A DNA stretch of 64,000 nt from an archaeon (GCA_021819035.1 JAKASL010000001.1:124001-188000); one strand, 5' to 3'; counted from the stretch's first letter, positions 40,796-49,720 are shown. The notes: a model not told the origin generated them from the letters alone. Numbers and translations are program-made.

Positions 40796-43024
40796 ATGAC
40801 GCTCCCGCGTTCGGTTTTCAGAGACGAAGCCATTCTCCTGCAGGAGTACCTCCCGCATCAGATACCTCACCGTGAAGCGCAGCTAAAGAGGCTCGAACTC
40901 TACTTTCAGGGGGTCGCGCAGAACGCCTCCAAGGCCAGCCAGACAGTCATGATAACCGGGCCTGTGGGCTGTCACAGAAAGGGGCAACTCGTTTTGATGT
41001 TCGACGGTTCAATGAAGCGCGTCGAAGATGTGGTTCAAGGAGACTTGTTGATGGGTCCAGATAGCGCTCCCAGGCGTGTCCTAGAAACAATACGCGGCTT
41101 TGGGAAGATGGTCGAGGTGCGGCCCACACAGGGGAAGCCATTCGTGGTCTCAGAAGACCATATACTCACCGTGATACAAACCCGCCTGAAGAAGGGCTCG
41201 TGCAAGCCGTCCGAAGACCCCGAAGGGGTCATCAAAGACATCCCGATAAGCGAGTTGTTGGAGCTTCCGAAACGACTCGTCGGCCCTAAGGCGGTCTACA
41301 AGCTGGTTAGAACAGGGGTTGATTTCCCTAAGATCCCAGAAGGGCCGATTGACCCGCATCTTCTCGGCGTATACTTGGGAGATGGAGCAAGCACAGATGG
41401 CAGCATCGGTGTTGCTTCTGGTCAAAAGATAGCAGCCACCACAAGGGCACAGTCGGAAATGCATGCGCAATCAGTGCTACAGCATCCAGTGGGCAATGCA
41501 CGGCAATACATGTTGGCCGTGGAACGAACAGGCGGGCAAACGCTGACGGATACGACCGCCAGAGGTTTGGTAGCACTGGGGCTCAACGTAACACCCGATT
41601 CGGAGTTCATTCCACTCCAGTACAAATTTGGCTCGAGAGAGACGCGTCTAGGGGTACTGGCTGGGTTGCTCGACACAGATGGCCGACTGGCGCGGGGATG
41701 TTTCGACATCATCACAAGGTCGAAAACGCTGGCCGAGGACGTCGCGTTCGTGTCTAGAAGTCTTGGGTTCTATGCCTATGTCAGAGAGAAGCATTCCTGT
41801 GGTCGACCTGGACGCGAAGGACTGTACTACAGAGTTGGCATCGCGGGCGACCTCTCTAGGATACCTACCAGAGTCCAGAGGAGGCAGGCCGAGCAACGGA
41901 AACACAAGTCTGTCTTGAGGACCGGATTCACGCTCAAACCTCTAGGGGAGGAGGAGTACTTCGGTTTCAGAGTCGATTCAGACCAGCGGTATCTTCTGGA
42001 TGATTTCACCATAACTCATAATTCAGGGAAAACCATGCTGGCGAAGAAGCTGCTGCTCGAGTCGCTCCCGAGGAAAGCCGCGCTCCATGGGAACCTGGTC
42101 AAGGCCGTCCACGTCAACTGCAGGATAGACAGGACCCTCCAGGCCATCATGGTGAAGGCGTTGAAGTCGTTGGGGCAGAACTACCCCACCAGAGGCTACA
42201 GCTTCGAGGAGCTTCTCGCCGCGCTGGTCGACGAGCTGAGGAGCAATAGGATGCACCTAGTCATGGCCTTCGACGAAGTGGATTCGCTCGTGCTGTCTGA
42301 TCCTGCATCGCTCTACACCATAACCAGGCTGAGGGAGATGTCACCAGGGGCCCAGGTCCTCTCATCGCTGCTCATATCGAAGACGACGGACTACCTCAAG
42401 AAGGTGGACCTGAGCACGTTGAGCTCCCTCCAATGGAACGAGATTGCCCTCGACAGCTACCCGTCGGAGCAGCTCGCTGACATCTTGAACTCGCGCAGCG
42501 AGGCTTTCAGCGACGGCGCCGTTGACGATGACATCATCCAGTTGGCTGCAGACATAGCAGGGACCTACGGAGATGCCAGGTACGCGCTGGATCTGCTCTG
42601 GCGCGCGGGAAAGCTGGCTGACGACTCCGGGTCCCCCCGCGTGCTGCCTGAGTACGTGAGGTCTGCCAAGGCTTCGCTCCCGCCGCAGCTGAGAAAGGAG
42701 GAGCTGTCTTACCTGACCACCCACCAGAAATTGCTGCTCATGGCCATCTCTTCGCTCCTGAAGAAGGAGGCCTCGACCTATGTCACCATAGGGGAAGTGG
42801 AGAAGAGCTATTCTGCCCTCTGCGAGGGGAGGAATGTGGCTCCGTACCACCATACCCAGGTATGGAGCGACGTCAACGAGCTGTCGAGGAAAGGTATCAT
42901 CGAGACGCAGCTCTCTGGAAAGGGGGTGAGAGGGAGGACGACCATGATTGGGCTGTCTCTGGTATCGGCCAAGGAACTGATGGGAGAGCTCGAGAAGGGG
43001 ATGCTCGCAGACGTTCGAGCTTGA
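40796..43024 (+). CDS. cdc6: Orc1/Cdc6 replication initiator interrupted by an intein
   Basis: A 742-residue precursor; removal of the 351-residue intein leaves a 391-residue Cdc6. Walker A is GPVG|SGKT, split exactly by the intein; Walker B is LVMAFDEVDSL; sensor and lid regions follow (YGDARYALDLLWRAG), and a C-terminal winged helix (residues ~640-735, SYLTTHQKLLLMAIS...) contacts origin DNA. TATA-like ggttataaga is ~35 nt upstream. No origin-recognition-box pattern could be seen in the 125-bp upstream gap. Splicing is required to restore ATP binding. Confidence 0.93.
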   Translation: MTLPRSVFRDEAILLQEYLPHQIPHREAQLKRLELYFQGVAQNASKASQTVMITGPVGCHRKGQLVLMFDGSMKRVEDVVQGDLLMGPDSAPRRVLETIRGFGKMVEVRPTQGKPFVVSEDHILTVIQTRLKKGSCKPSEDPEGVIKDIPISELLELPKRLVGPKAVYKLVRTGVDFPKIPEGPIDPHLLGVYLGDGASTDGSIGVASGQKIAATTRAQSEMHAQSVLQHPVGNARQYMLAVERTGGQTLTDTTARGLVALGLNVTPDSEFIPLQYKFGSRETRLGVLAGLLDTDGRLARGCFDIITRSKTLAEDVAFVSRSLGFYAYVREKHSCGRPGREGLYYRVGIAGDLSRIPTRVQRRQAEQRKHKSVLRTGFTLKPLGEEEYFGFRVDSDQRYLLDDFTITHNSGKTMLAKKLLLESLPRKAALHGNLVKAVHVNCRIDRTLQAIMVKALKSLGQNYPTRGYSFEELLAALVDELRSNRMHLVMAFDEVDSLVLSDPASLYTITRLREMSPGAQVLSSLLISKTTDYLKKVDLSTLSSLQWNEIALDSYPSEQLADILNSRSEAFSDGAVDDDIIQLAADIAGTYGDARYALDLLWRAGKLADDSGSPRVLPEYVRSAKASLPPQLRKEELSYLTTHQKLLLMAISSLLKKEASTYVTIGEVEKSYSALCEGRNVAPYHHTQVWSDVNELSRKGIIETQLSGKGVRGRTTMIGLSLVSAKELMGELEKGMLADVRA
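40970..42022 (+). mobile_element. intein with LAGLIDADG homing endonuclease in Cdc6 P-loop
   Basis: 351 codons. Begins with Cys (CHRKGQLV), block B is VVSEDHILTV (S-E-D-H in place of T-x-x-H), two dodecapeptide motifs LLGVYLGDGAS and LGVLAGLLDTDG, and the end YLLDDFTITHN followed by the +1 Ser of the extein. The acidic DOD residues are present, so the endonuclease may be active. Frame is continuous with cdc6. Confidence 0.92.
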
Positions 43025-43055
43025 GAAGCTCCTGTCCTCCTACGGCAGGACCAAG

Positions 43056-43307
43056 GTGCTCACTATAATGCTCGAGACGGGAGAGCTCAATATCTCGGAG
43101 ATAACCCGGAGGTCTGGGCTATCACACGGCTCAGCCTCCCGCCATCTCGAGTTCCTCACAAGGTCCGGGATACTGACAGAGAAGCGCTTCAACAGGATAA
43201 GGATATTCAGGCTCGACCCAGCCAGCCCCATGGCAGGCGCCCTCTCCAGATTCTATGCCGATTGGAAGGAAGTAGGAGGGTCCGCCGAGGCGCTACCGCT
43301 AAACTAG
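43056..43307 (+). CDS. small ArsR/MarR-like winged-helix protein
   Basis: 83 residues from GTG 43056, although homologous-looking sequence (LEKLLSSYGRTKV) continues upstream in frame without a normal start codon. LNISEITRRSGLSHGSASRHLEFLTRSGILTEKR is a clear winged helix with recognition helix and wing NRIRIFRL. Follows cdc6 by about 30 bp on the same strand. Target unknown. Confidence 0.7.
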   Translation: MLTIMLETGELNISEITRRSGLSHGSASRHLEFLTRSGILTEKRFNRIRIFRLDPASPMAGALSRFYADWKEVGGSAEALPLN

Positions 43308-44479
43308 CGCTTGGGCTGCCTCAACGCTTCCTTGGCTAGGAAGGCGTCGTAGTTCTCCTCCAGCTCGAGGCCCCTGACCAGCCTCTCCCTGAAACCCCTG
43401 TCAGCGCAAAGCAGCAGGACAAACGGCATGTCTTGGACCAGAAACCCTCTCTGGCTCGTCCCCATCCGCTTCGCCGAGAGCAAGGCCATCTCCTTCAGCT
43501 TCTTCGAGTCATTCCATATCCGGAGCTGCAGCGGCCAAGGGACCGAGTCGAGGGTGTACCGCAGCCCCCCGTCCCCTAGCGCCTTCCAGAGCTCCGACGC
43601 AAGCATTGGGTCGAGATACCTCAGGAGCCTCCAGTCCTTCCCGCGCATCATCCTCCCCATGACAACATCGGCCCTGGAGATGACTTCGAGTGCCGCCGCC
43701 TTCCGCTCTTCGTGAACCCTGGACCTCACAACGGCCGTGAACAGGTCTCGCAGCTTCTCCCTAGGCTGGCCGGGATACGCCCTGAGGGCCCTCAGCGCAG
43801 CCCTCTCATCGACGGCGTCGAAGAACGCGTTGATCGACTCTGACGCCGTCAGCTCTTCGTCCTTCTGGCCCGCCGTCCCAGTCTGCAGGGAGTTCATCGC
43901 TGCCCTAAGATCGCCGTTCGCCGCCCTTGCTATCTTGGCCATCTCCTCGTCTCCGACCCGGATACCTTCCTTGCTCGAGACCGCCAGAATCCTCTTCAGA
44001 ACCGTCCGGTCGTCTGGCCTCCTGAACTCGATCTTCGTTGCTGCGCTCCCAAGCTTCCTCACTTCGTCTGAGTCGGGGTCGTTGGCTGCCATGAGGACCG
44101 GCGCTACGCTCCTTTTGACGGCATCCTTGATGAAGTCAATCGCCCCGTAGTCAGCCCTCCCGGCGAGGCCGTCCACCTCGTCAAGGAACACCGCTGTATG
44201 TCCCCCGAGCAGGCTGGAGCTCGCCATCGCCTCGCCGAGCTTCTTGGCTAGCTTCTCCTTCGTGCGGGCGTCGCTGGCGTTCAGCTCTACCAGCTGGAAC
44301 CCCAGGCTTTCCGCCACGAGGTGGACGCTCGTGGTCTTCCCCGTCCCGGGGGAGCCGACCAGCAGCGCTGCCCTCCCCCCGGGCTTCCACTTCTTGAACC
44401 AAATGATCAGTTTGGCCCTCGCTTCGTCATTCCCCACCATCTCGTCCAATGTCTTGGGCCTGTGTTTCTCAGACCACAT
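43304..44479 (-). CDS. rfcL: replication factor C large subunit
   Basis: A 391-residue clamp loader subunit: MWSEKHRPKTLDEMVGND start, Walker A VGSPGTGKTTS, Walker B AVFLDEVDGLAG, and NGDLRAAMNSLQ (sensor II region). It loads PCNA with RfcS. Archaeal RfcL is usually longer and ends in a charged tail with a PIP box; here the protein ends soon after LRQPKR with no visible PIP box. Last of the EndA-UbiA-RfcL operon, starting 1 nt after the ubiA stop. Confidence 0.9.
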   Translation of the reverse strand: MWSEKHRPKTLDEMVGNDEARAKLIIWFKKWKPGGRAALLVGSPGTGKTTSVHLVAESLGFQLVELNASDARTKEKLAKKLGEAMASSSLLGGHTAVFLDEVDGLAGRADYGAIDFIKDAVKRSVAPVLMAANDPDSDEVRKLGSAATKIEFRRPDDRTVLKRILAVSSKEGIRVGDEEMAKIARAANGDLRAAMNSLQTGTAGQKDEELTASESINAFFDAVDERAALRALRAYPGQPREKLRDLFTAVVRSRVHEERKAAALEVISRADVVMGRMMRGKDWRLLRYLDPMLASELWKALGDGGLRYTLDSVPWPLQLRIWNDSKKLKEMALLSAKRMGTSQRGFLVQDMPFVLLLCADRGFRERLVRGLELEENYDAFLAKEALRQPKR

Positions 44480-44480
44480 A

Positions 44481-45326
44481 TCAGAGGGCGCCCCCTATGA
44501 ACACTATCAACCCGACCGTCATCCCGGCCAGGGCTATGTTCTTCACCCGCAGCGCGCTGGATGGGTCGTGCCTGTAGACTATCGCCGCCGCCAGGTATGC
44601 GAATATGGCGTCTGGGACGACGACTCCGATGGCGTAGACTTCGTTCGCCAGGCCTGTCAGGAGAGGCACCCAGCTAGCGACGACAGCGAGGAGAAAGAAG
44701 AGGGCGCCAATGCGGGATGCAGTCGCCAGCCCCCGCCTCCTAGCAAGGGAGTTCACGTCCCTCTTGGCGTCTCCTTCTACGTCGGCCATGGCCTTCACCA
44801 CTTCCCTCCCCACCCCTGAGAAGAAGGCTGTGAGCGCCATCATGAGAAGCAGAGAGCCTAACAGCGACCCGCGCGCCACCGCTCCGCCGTAGATGAACGG
44901 GATGGCCAGGGAAGAGGCCACGATGAGGTTGCCCCACAGGCCTGCCTTCTTCCCTCGGCTGTTGTACAACCATGATAAGAAAGCGTAAGCGGCTGCTACG
45001 ACCAAGGCAAGGAGGTCGAGCGACAGGGCGGCGCAGGCCAGTCCTGCGACGAGGGTGGCAGTGGAAATCGCGTTCGCCTCTTGCATCGAGACGCTCCCGC
45101 TCGGTAATGGTCTGTCGGGCCTGTTGACCCTATCGACGTCTACGTCGTAGACGTCGTTGACCACCATGGAGTAGGCGCATATGAAGAAACCAGTCAAGAA
45201 CCCGAGGGCAAGCTGAGCTGGCAGGACCGACGGCGGCTTAGACACGAAAGCGCCGACTATCACCGCGAAGCCTATCATGACACAGTTTACCGGCCTGATG
45301 AGCTTGATAGCCCCCCGGGGGTTCAT
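44481..45326 (-). CDS. UbiA-type prenyltransferase, probable digeranylgeranylglyceryl phosphate synthase
   Basis: 281 residues from ATG 45326, 4 nt after the endA stop (an ATG at 45383 would overlap endA). First Asp-rich motif NDVYDVDVDRVNRPDRPLPSG, second DVEGDAKRDVNSLARRRG; eight to nine hydrophobic helices. Archaeal members attach the second geranylgeranyl chain to G-1-P ether for membrane lipids; other UbiA activities cannot be excluded. In an operon between endA and rfcL. Confidence 0.85.
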   Translation of the reverse strand: MNPRGAIKLIRPVNCVMIGFAVIVGAFVSKPPSVLPAQLALGFLTGFFICAYSMVVNDVYDVDVDRVNRPDRPLPSGSVSMQEANAISTATLVAGLACAALSLDLLALVVAAAYAFLSWLYNSRGKKAGLWGNLIVASSLAIPFIYGGAVARGSLLGSLLLMMALTAFFSGVGREVVKAMADVEGDAKRDVNSLARRRGLATASRIGALFFLLAVVASWVPLLTGLANEVYAIGVVVPDAIFAYLAAAIVYRHDPSSALRVKNIALAGMTVGLIVFIGGAL

Positions 45327-45330
45327 CGCG

Positions 45331-45876
45331 TCAGAACCTGGCCTTGCTGACCTTGTAGTAGATGACCTCACCGCGCCTTTCAATCACAGCTATGATCGCC
45401 TCCTTCCCCATCTTCGCCATCTCTTTCACCGACTTCTGGAGCTCCGACATACCCTTCTCGATACCCTCGTCCAGGGCGAACACCACGTATTTCGCGGGTT
45501 TCTTGGGGTAGTCTCCGCGTTCGTAGACCCGGAGGTCTGTCCCGAACCCGAAGCCGTCCCTCACCACGTATCCTCTGCTCCTCAGGTCCCGGTAAATTAT
45601 GAACTTCGTCCAGGAGTCGCCAGCCCTGCCTTGGGCGAGCTCAGCGAGCCTGTCGAAACTCACCTTCTTCCCAGACTCGGTCACCTCCAGCTTCCCGGCG
45701 TATAGCAGGTAGAGCGCTTCGTAGTCGCGCAGGGCCAGACGGCTCCCCTCCCGCGTGCCGTACCCGGACTCCTCGAGCTCCCCGAATCGCTCCCTGTCGG
45801 TGACATTCACCGTCCCATCTTCAAGGAGGGCGTTGTACGGCCTGACCTCTTCCCCCGCGGCTCCAGCTTCCTGCAT
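45331..45876 (-). CDS. endA: tRNA-splicing endonuclease-like subunit (catalytic His absent)
   Basis: 181 residues. The EndA fold is plain: N-terminal domain to ~residue 85, then YRDLRSRGYVVRDGFGFG, TDLRVYERGD, AKYVVFALDEG and a C-terminal GEVIYYKVSKARF with the conserved Lys. In catalytic subunits a His precedes K/E-Y-L-V-H; here that place reads KKPAKYVV, with Pro/Ala instead of His. It may thus be the structural (beta) subunit of an (alpha-beta)2 enzyme, with a catalytic subunit elsewhere. First gene of the operon with ubiA and rfcL. Confidence 0.8.
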   Translation of the reverse strand: MQEAGAAGEEVRPYNALLEDGTVNVTDRERFGELEESGYGTREGSRLALRDYEALYLLYAGKLEVTESGKKVSFDRLAELAQGRAGDSWTKFIIYRDLRSRGYVVRDGFGFGTDLRVYERGDYPKKPAKYVVFALDEGIEKGMSELQKSVKEMAKMGKEAIIAVIERRGEVIYYKVSKARF

Positions 45877-45965
45877 CCGGTGCCGGACGCTCCGCCGACT
45901 CTATTTGAAGATGATTGGACAACGCCTCCGGAAACCCTTTAGTGGGCTCCGGTGTGTTCGCCTGT

Positions 45966-47006
45966 GTGGCTGGCTTCTTTTCGCTCCGAACAGTGACGTG
46001 GGAGGACGGGCGCGTGAGGATGATTGACCAGACCGTCCTCCCCAACAGGCTTTCCTACGTGGTCTATACCACACCGGAGCAGGTGGCCGACGCCATCAGG
46101 ACGATGGTGATTCGCGGCGCACCGGCGATCGGGGTAGCCGCAGCGATGGGGGTCGCGCTCGCCGCACGCAGGTCAAAGGCTGCGGATGTCCCCGGCTTGG
46201 TCCGTGACCTCGAGGCGAGTGCTACGATGCTTCGCTCTACCAGGCCGACGGCGGTGAACCTCTTCTGGGGAGTCGACAGGGTCATGGCGAAGGCTAGGTC
46301 TTCGCCGTCGGTGAAGCGCGCGAAGGAGGAGCTCGAGTCAGAGGTGAAGCGGATGGAGAATGAGGACGTGGAGGTAAACAGGAGGCTCGGAAGGGTAGGG
46401 GCTGGCCTCATAAGGGACGGGGACACGGTACTCACCCAGTGCAACGCCGGGTCGCTGGCCACTGTCGGCTACGGGACCGCCTTGGGGGTGGTCAGGGCAG
46501 CCGTGGAACAGGGGAAGCTCGTCAAGGTCCTGGTCCCAGAGACCAGGCCCGCCCTTCAGGGGGCGCGGCTGACCGCCTTCGAACTGGCACACGATGGGAT
46601 ACCATGCACCCTGATCTCCGACACCGCCGTCGGTTACATGATGAGCCTGGGGAGGGTCGACAGGGTCGTGGTGGGGGCAGACAGGATAACCAGAGACGGA
46701 TACGTCTTCAACAAAATTGGGACCTACCAGGAAGCAGTCCTGGCACGGAGGCACGGGATACCGTTTCATCCCGCTGCCCCTCGGTCGACCTTCGACCTGG
46801 CGCGGACCCACGACCAGGTGACAATCGAAGAGAGGGGGGCTGACGAGGTGGTACAAATCAGAGGCAAGAGGATAGCCCCCAAAGGGGTCCCGGTATCGAA
46901 TCCTGCCTTCGACATGACACCACCGGACCTGGTCACTTCGATGATTACTGAGAGAGGGCTCCTGTCTCCGCCGTTCGAAGAGACCATCGCCGCTTCCATG
47001 GCTTAA
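45966..47006 (+). CDS. mtnA: methylthioribose-1-phosphate isomerase/aIF2B-family protein
   Basis: About 346 residues from GTG 45966; an ATG 51 bp earlier (45915) adds a poor N-terminal tail and overlaps the divergent promoter area. LRTVTWEDGRVRMIDQTVLP start, RGAPAIGVAAAMGVAL, TVLTQCNAGSLATVGYGTAL (catalytic Cys) and RVVVGADRITRDGYVFNKIG with the acidic catalytic residue, all typical of MtnA. It isomerises methylthioribose-1-P in methionine salvage; archaeal paralogues act in ribose-1,5-bisphosphate metabolism, so the exact substrate is uncertain. Confidence 0.85.
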   Translation: MAGFFSLRTVTWEDGRVRMIDQTVLPNRLSYVVYTTPEQVADAIRTMVIRGAPAIGVAAAMGVALAARRSKAADVPGLVRDLEASATMLRSTRPTAVNLFWGVDRVMAKARSSPSVKRAKEELESEVKRMENEDVEVNRRLGRVGAGLIRDGDTVLTQCNAGSLATVGYGTALGVVRAAVEQGKLVKVLVPETRPALQGARLTAFELAHDGIPCTLISDTAVGYMMSLGRVDRVVVGADRITRDGYVFNKIGTYQEAVLARRHGIPFHPAAPRSTFDLARTHDQVTIEERGADEVVQIRGKRIAPKGVPVSNPAFDMTPPDLVTSMITERGLLSPPFEETIAASMA

Positions 47007-47031
47007 TTAGCCGGCGCCAGGCCGCCCTCGT

Positions 47032-47124
47032 GGGCCCGTAGCCTAGCACGGATTAAGGCGTCAGCCTTCGGAGCTGAAGAGGCCTTAGCCTCAGAGACCA
47101 TGGGTTCGAATCCCACCGGGCCCG
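47032..47124 (+). tRNA. tRNA-Arg(TCG) with a ~17-nt insertion in the variable region
   Basis: Acceptor GGGCCCG/CGGGCCC with discriminator G, D stem GCCT/AGGC, anticodon stem TCAGC/GCTGA, loop CTTCGGA (TCG), T arm ATGGG-TTCGAAT-CCCAC. Between anticodon and T stems there are 22 nt; the excess forms a GAGGC-CTTA-GCCTC hairpin. As Arg tRNAs have short variable loops, this is best seen as a non-canonical intron. No CCA encoded. Confidence 0.9.
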
Positions 47125-47149
47125 CCTGCGCAAGGACTCCCTCCCGGAT

Positions 47150-48979
47150 TTAGGTGAGGTCAGACTTCGAAAGGAGGTTCATCGCCCTCTCATACGCCCT
47201 CATGATGTCAGTCCGCGTGACGATCCCGACCAGCCTGCTGGAATCCATGGAGACAACCGGGAGGCGACCGATCCCGTTATTGGTCATGGTCTCGAGCGCT
47301 GTGAGCATGGTGTCGTCGACGTGCGCGACGAGGACGTTCTGGGTCATCACCTCCTTGAGCGGAGTCGCATCCATCCTTTCGCGCGGAATCCTCATCAGGT
47401 CGCTCACAGTCGCGATGCCCACCAGTTTCTCCCCGTCGACGATGGGGATCCCCCTGTATCCCTTCTCGACTACCACCTGATAGGCTGCGCCGACAGAGTC
47501 GCTGGAGGAGAGCGTGACTACCGCGTTGTTCATGGCGTCTGAGACGAAAATCTTTGTGAGCAACGGGACGTTGTACTCACCCCTGTGAGCGGGGGAGTCG
47601 GAGCGTTTGGAGACCTGGCTCCTGTAGATGGTGTACCTGGGGGTTGTCACGAAGTACGCCGCAACCACTGCCACCATAGAAGGGGCCAGGAGGTTGAGAG
47701 ACCCCGTCATTTCGCTCACCATGAGCATCACAGCGATTGGGACGCGCCCTACACCGCCGAACAGAGCCATCATTCCGACCACCACCAGAGGGGCCGAGTC
47801 GGGGATCCACCCTGGGAGGAACGCGTTGACCACCAGCCAGAAAGCGGCCCCTACGAAGCCCCCTATGACAAGCGAGGGGGCGAACACTCCGGCGCTCCCA
47901 CCTGAGCCTACGGTGAACGCCGTAGCCACGATCTTCAGGAAGACGACCGCTACCAAGAACACGAAGAGCGGGAGGGCGAGGTGGGTAAAGTTCTCCTGCG
48001 CCAGTCCGCCGACCCCGTTGCCGTTGATCAGAATCTGAAGGAACCCGTATCCCAAGCCTAGAACCTGGGGGAAGAAGATCCCAATCGCCCCGGCGACCGC
48101 AGCGCCTACCATCGGCCTGAGGTACTTGGTGAAGGGCATCCTGGCGAAGAGGCCCTTCACGGAGTAGAATGTCGTGGTGTGCACCCTCCCCACGAGCCCG
48201 CAAATGATCCCTAGTGCGGCATAGATGAGCAGGTTCCTGGGTTCGGTGAAAGCGTAGGTGAGCCCGTTCCCGAAGATCGGGGTGAACCCGGTGTACGACG
48301 CGAAGATGATGTACCCTATGGGGGATGCGATGAACGACGGGATCAGGGCCTCGACCTCGAAGTCCCCGCCGCTGTAGAGTATCTCACCGGACAGGATGGC
48401 CCCGCCGAAGGGGGACTTGAAGATGGACCCGATCCCGGCCCCGATTCCAACCGCTACGGCGATGCGCCTGTCCTTCACAGGCAGCTTCAGGATGTCCCCG
48501 ATGAAGGAGCCGAACCCCGCAGCGATCTGGGCTGTCGGCCCTTCCCTTCCTCCGCTCCCTCCGGAGCCTATCGTGAAGGCCGACGCCAGCGCCTTGATCA
48601 GAGGGATTCTCCGGCGAATTTCCCCGTCGTGCCGATGGAACGCCGCTATCGCCTCGTCCGTCCCATGCCCTTCGGCTTCGGGGGCGAAGCGGTAGACCAG
48701 AAACCCCGCGACGAGCCCTCCTATTATGGTCGCCAACGGTATGAGCAGGTAGTCCGGATGGACTGATATCGGGGCTGCTCCCTCTCCAGCGGGGTTGGGG
48801 GGGTAGAACCCTGTTATTCCGCCAAGCAGGTAGTTGCTCACTGCTTGGATGGCCACGTAGAATCCGACCGCGCCGGCCCCTGCGACGACTCCTATCATGA
48901 GGCCGACCACAACCCACTTCGCGAGATACCCTTGCTGGATGACGCGGTTGACCCGCGCTATCAATGGCGAACCGCTCAA
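47150..48979 (-). CDS. ClC-type chloride channel/antiporter with CBS pair
   Basis: 609 residues from TTG 48979. ClC motifs GSGGSGGREGPT (selectivity loop and gating Glu in GREGP), GIGAGIGSIFKSPFGGA (GxFxP-like), GSGGSAGVFAPSLVIGG, with ~16 membrane helices to residue ~440. A cytosolic CBS pair follows (residues ~470-600; LVGIATVSDLM, LVGIVTRTDIMRA) likely binding nucleotide. Either channel or H+/Cl- exchanger. The first helix is followed by a Pro/Gly-rich loop (residues ~52-72) that is longer than usual. Confidence 0.92.
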   Translation of the reverse strand: MSGSPLIARVNRVIQQGYLAKWVVVGLMIGVVAGAGAVGFYVAIQAVSNYLLGGITGFYPPNPAGEGAAPISVHPDYLLIPLATIIGGLVAGFLVYRFAPEAEGHGTDEAIAAFHRHDGEIRRRIPLIKALASAFTIGSGGSGGREGPTAQIAAGFGSFIGDILKLPVKDRRIAVAVGIGAGIGSIFKSPFGGAILSGEILYSGGDFEVEALIPSFIASPIGYIIFASYTGFTPIFGNGLTYAFTEPRNLLIYAALGIICGLVGRVHTTTFYSVKGLFARMPFTKYLRPMVGAAVAGAIGIFFPQVLGLGYGFLQILINGNGVGGLAQENFTHLALPLFVFLVAVVFLKIVATAFTVGSGGSAGVFAPSLVIGGFVGAAFWLVVNAFLPGWIPDSAPLVVVGMMALFGGVGRVPIAVMLMVSEMTGSLNLLAPSMVAVVAAYFVTTPRYTIYRSQVSKRSDSPAHRGEYNVPLLTKIFVSDAMNNAVVTLSSSDSVGAAYQVVVEKGYRGIPIVDGEKLVGIATVSDLMRIPRERMDATPLKEVMTQNVLVAHVDDTMLTALETMTNNGIGRLPVVSMDSSRLVGIVTRTDIMRAYERAMNLLSKSDLT

Positions 48980-49075
48980 AATATCAGAAGTGTGCTGCTG
49001 CTGGAGACCTCAAAAAGCTTCATGTGTACCGCGCGACCTTTCCGCGGCGGGGCAAAGCCCGGGATTCTGGCGGGT

Positions 49076-49720
49076 CTATTCCTCTTGAAGAGAGACGCCC
49101 AGGGCGTTCGACATTATCCTGCGCTCTGCGCTCCTCAGAATCTCGCTGAGCGTCGAGGGCTTCACGCCCACCACTTCGCTCAGACCGGTGAGACTGATTT
49201 TCCTCGGGAACTCGAAGTATCCCTTGGCCACTGCCGTGGACATGATCTCCTTCTGTCTTTCTGTGAGTGTGGCCTTCCTTTCGAGCGGGGAGATGTCTTC
49301 AATCTTCGCCTCCACCCCTTCCTCCTCGAGCTTCGACAGCACCTGTCTGAAGTCGCTGGTCTTTCTGACTATGAGCTTCCACGAAGCGGGCTGGGACTCC
49401 GAGTTCAAAGGGCACTCAAGACATACTATGGCGGCGTCGTTCGATGCCCTGCATATCGCTGGCCTGGACAGCACCACAAGGAGCGGGACAGAGTCCCCAT
49501 CGATCTCCCCTTCGACCGCCTGCCTGACCCCCTCCGTCCTGCGGATTTCCGTCACGGCGGAGCGGACGTTCTTGGGGCCCCCTTTCAGTTCGAGGAGGAG
49601 CGACATCCCGGTCTTGTTGAACGGTTTGCAGTCCACGACGCTGAGTTTGACGCCGTTCGCTTTCGCTACCTCCTGGAGCATGCTCTCCGTCCTCACCTGG
49701 AGCGTAATCTGTCTCAGCAT
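49076..49720 (-). CDS. HTH_10 (bacterio-opsin-activator-like) regulator
   Basis: A 214-residue protein. The C-terminal ~55 residues LTERQKEIMSTAVAKGYFEF then SLTGLSEVVGVKPSTLSE and RSAERRI form the Bat-type HTH common in haloarchaea and Thaumarchaeota. The N-terminal ~140 residues are two ACT/PAS-like alpha-beta repeats with several Cys (CLECPLNSES). Upstream, a TATA-like ttaaatatac and a perfect inverted repeat suggest autoregulation. Confidence 0.85.
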   Translation of the reverse strand: MLRQITLQVRTESMLQEVAKANGVKLSVVDCKPFNKTGMSLLLELKGGPKNVRSAVTEIRRTEGVRQAVEGEIDGDSVPLLVVLSRPAICRASNDAAIVCLECPLNSESQPASWKLIVRKTSDFRQVLSKLEEEGVEAKIEDISPLERKATLTERQKEIMSTAVAKGYFEFPRKISLTGLSEVVGVKPSTLSEILRSAERRIMSNALGVSLQEE

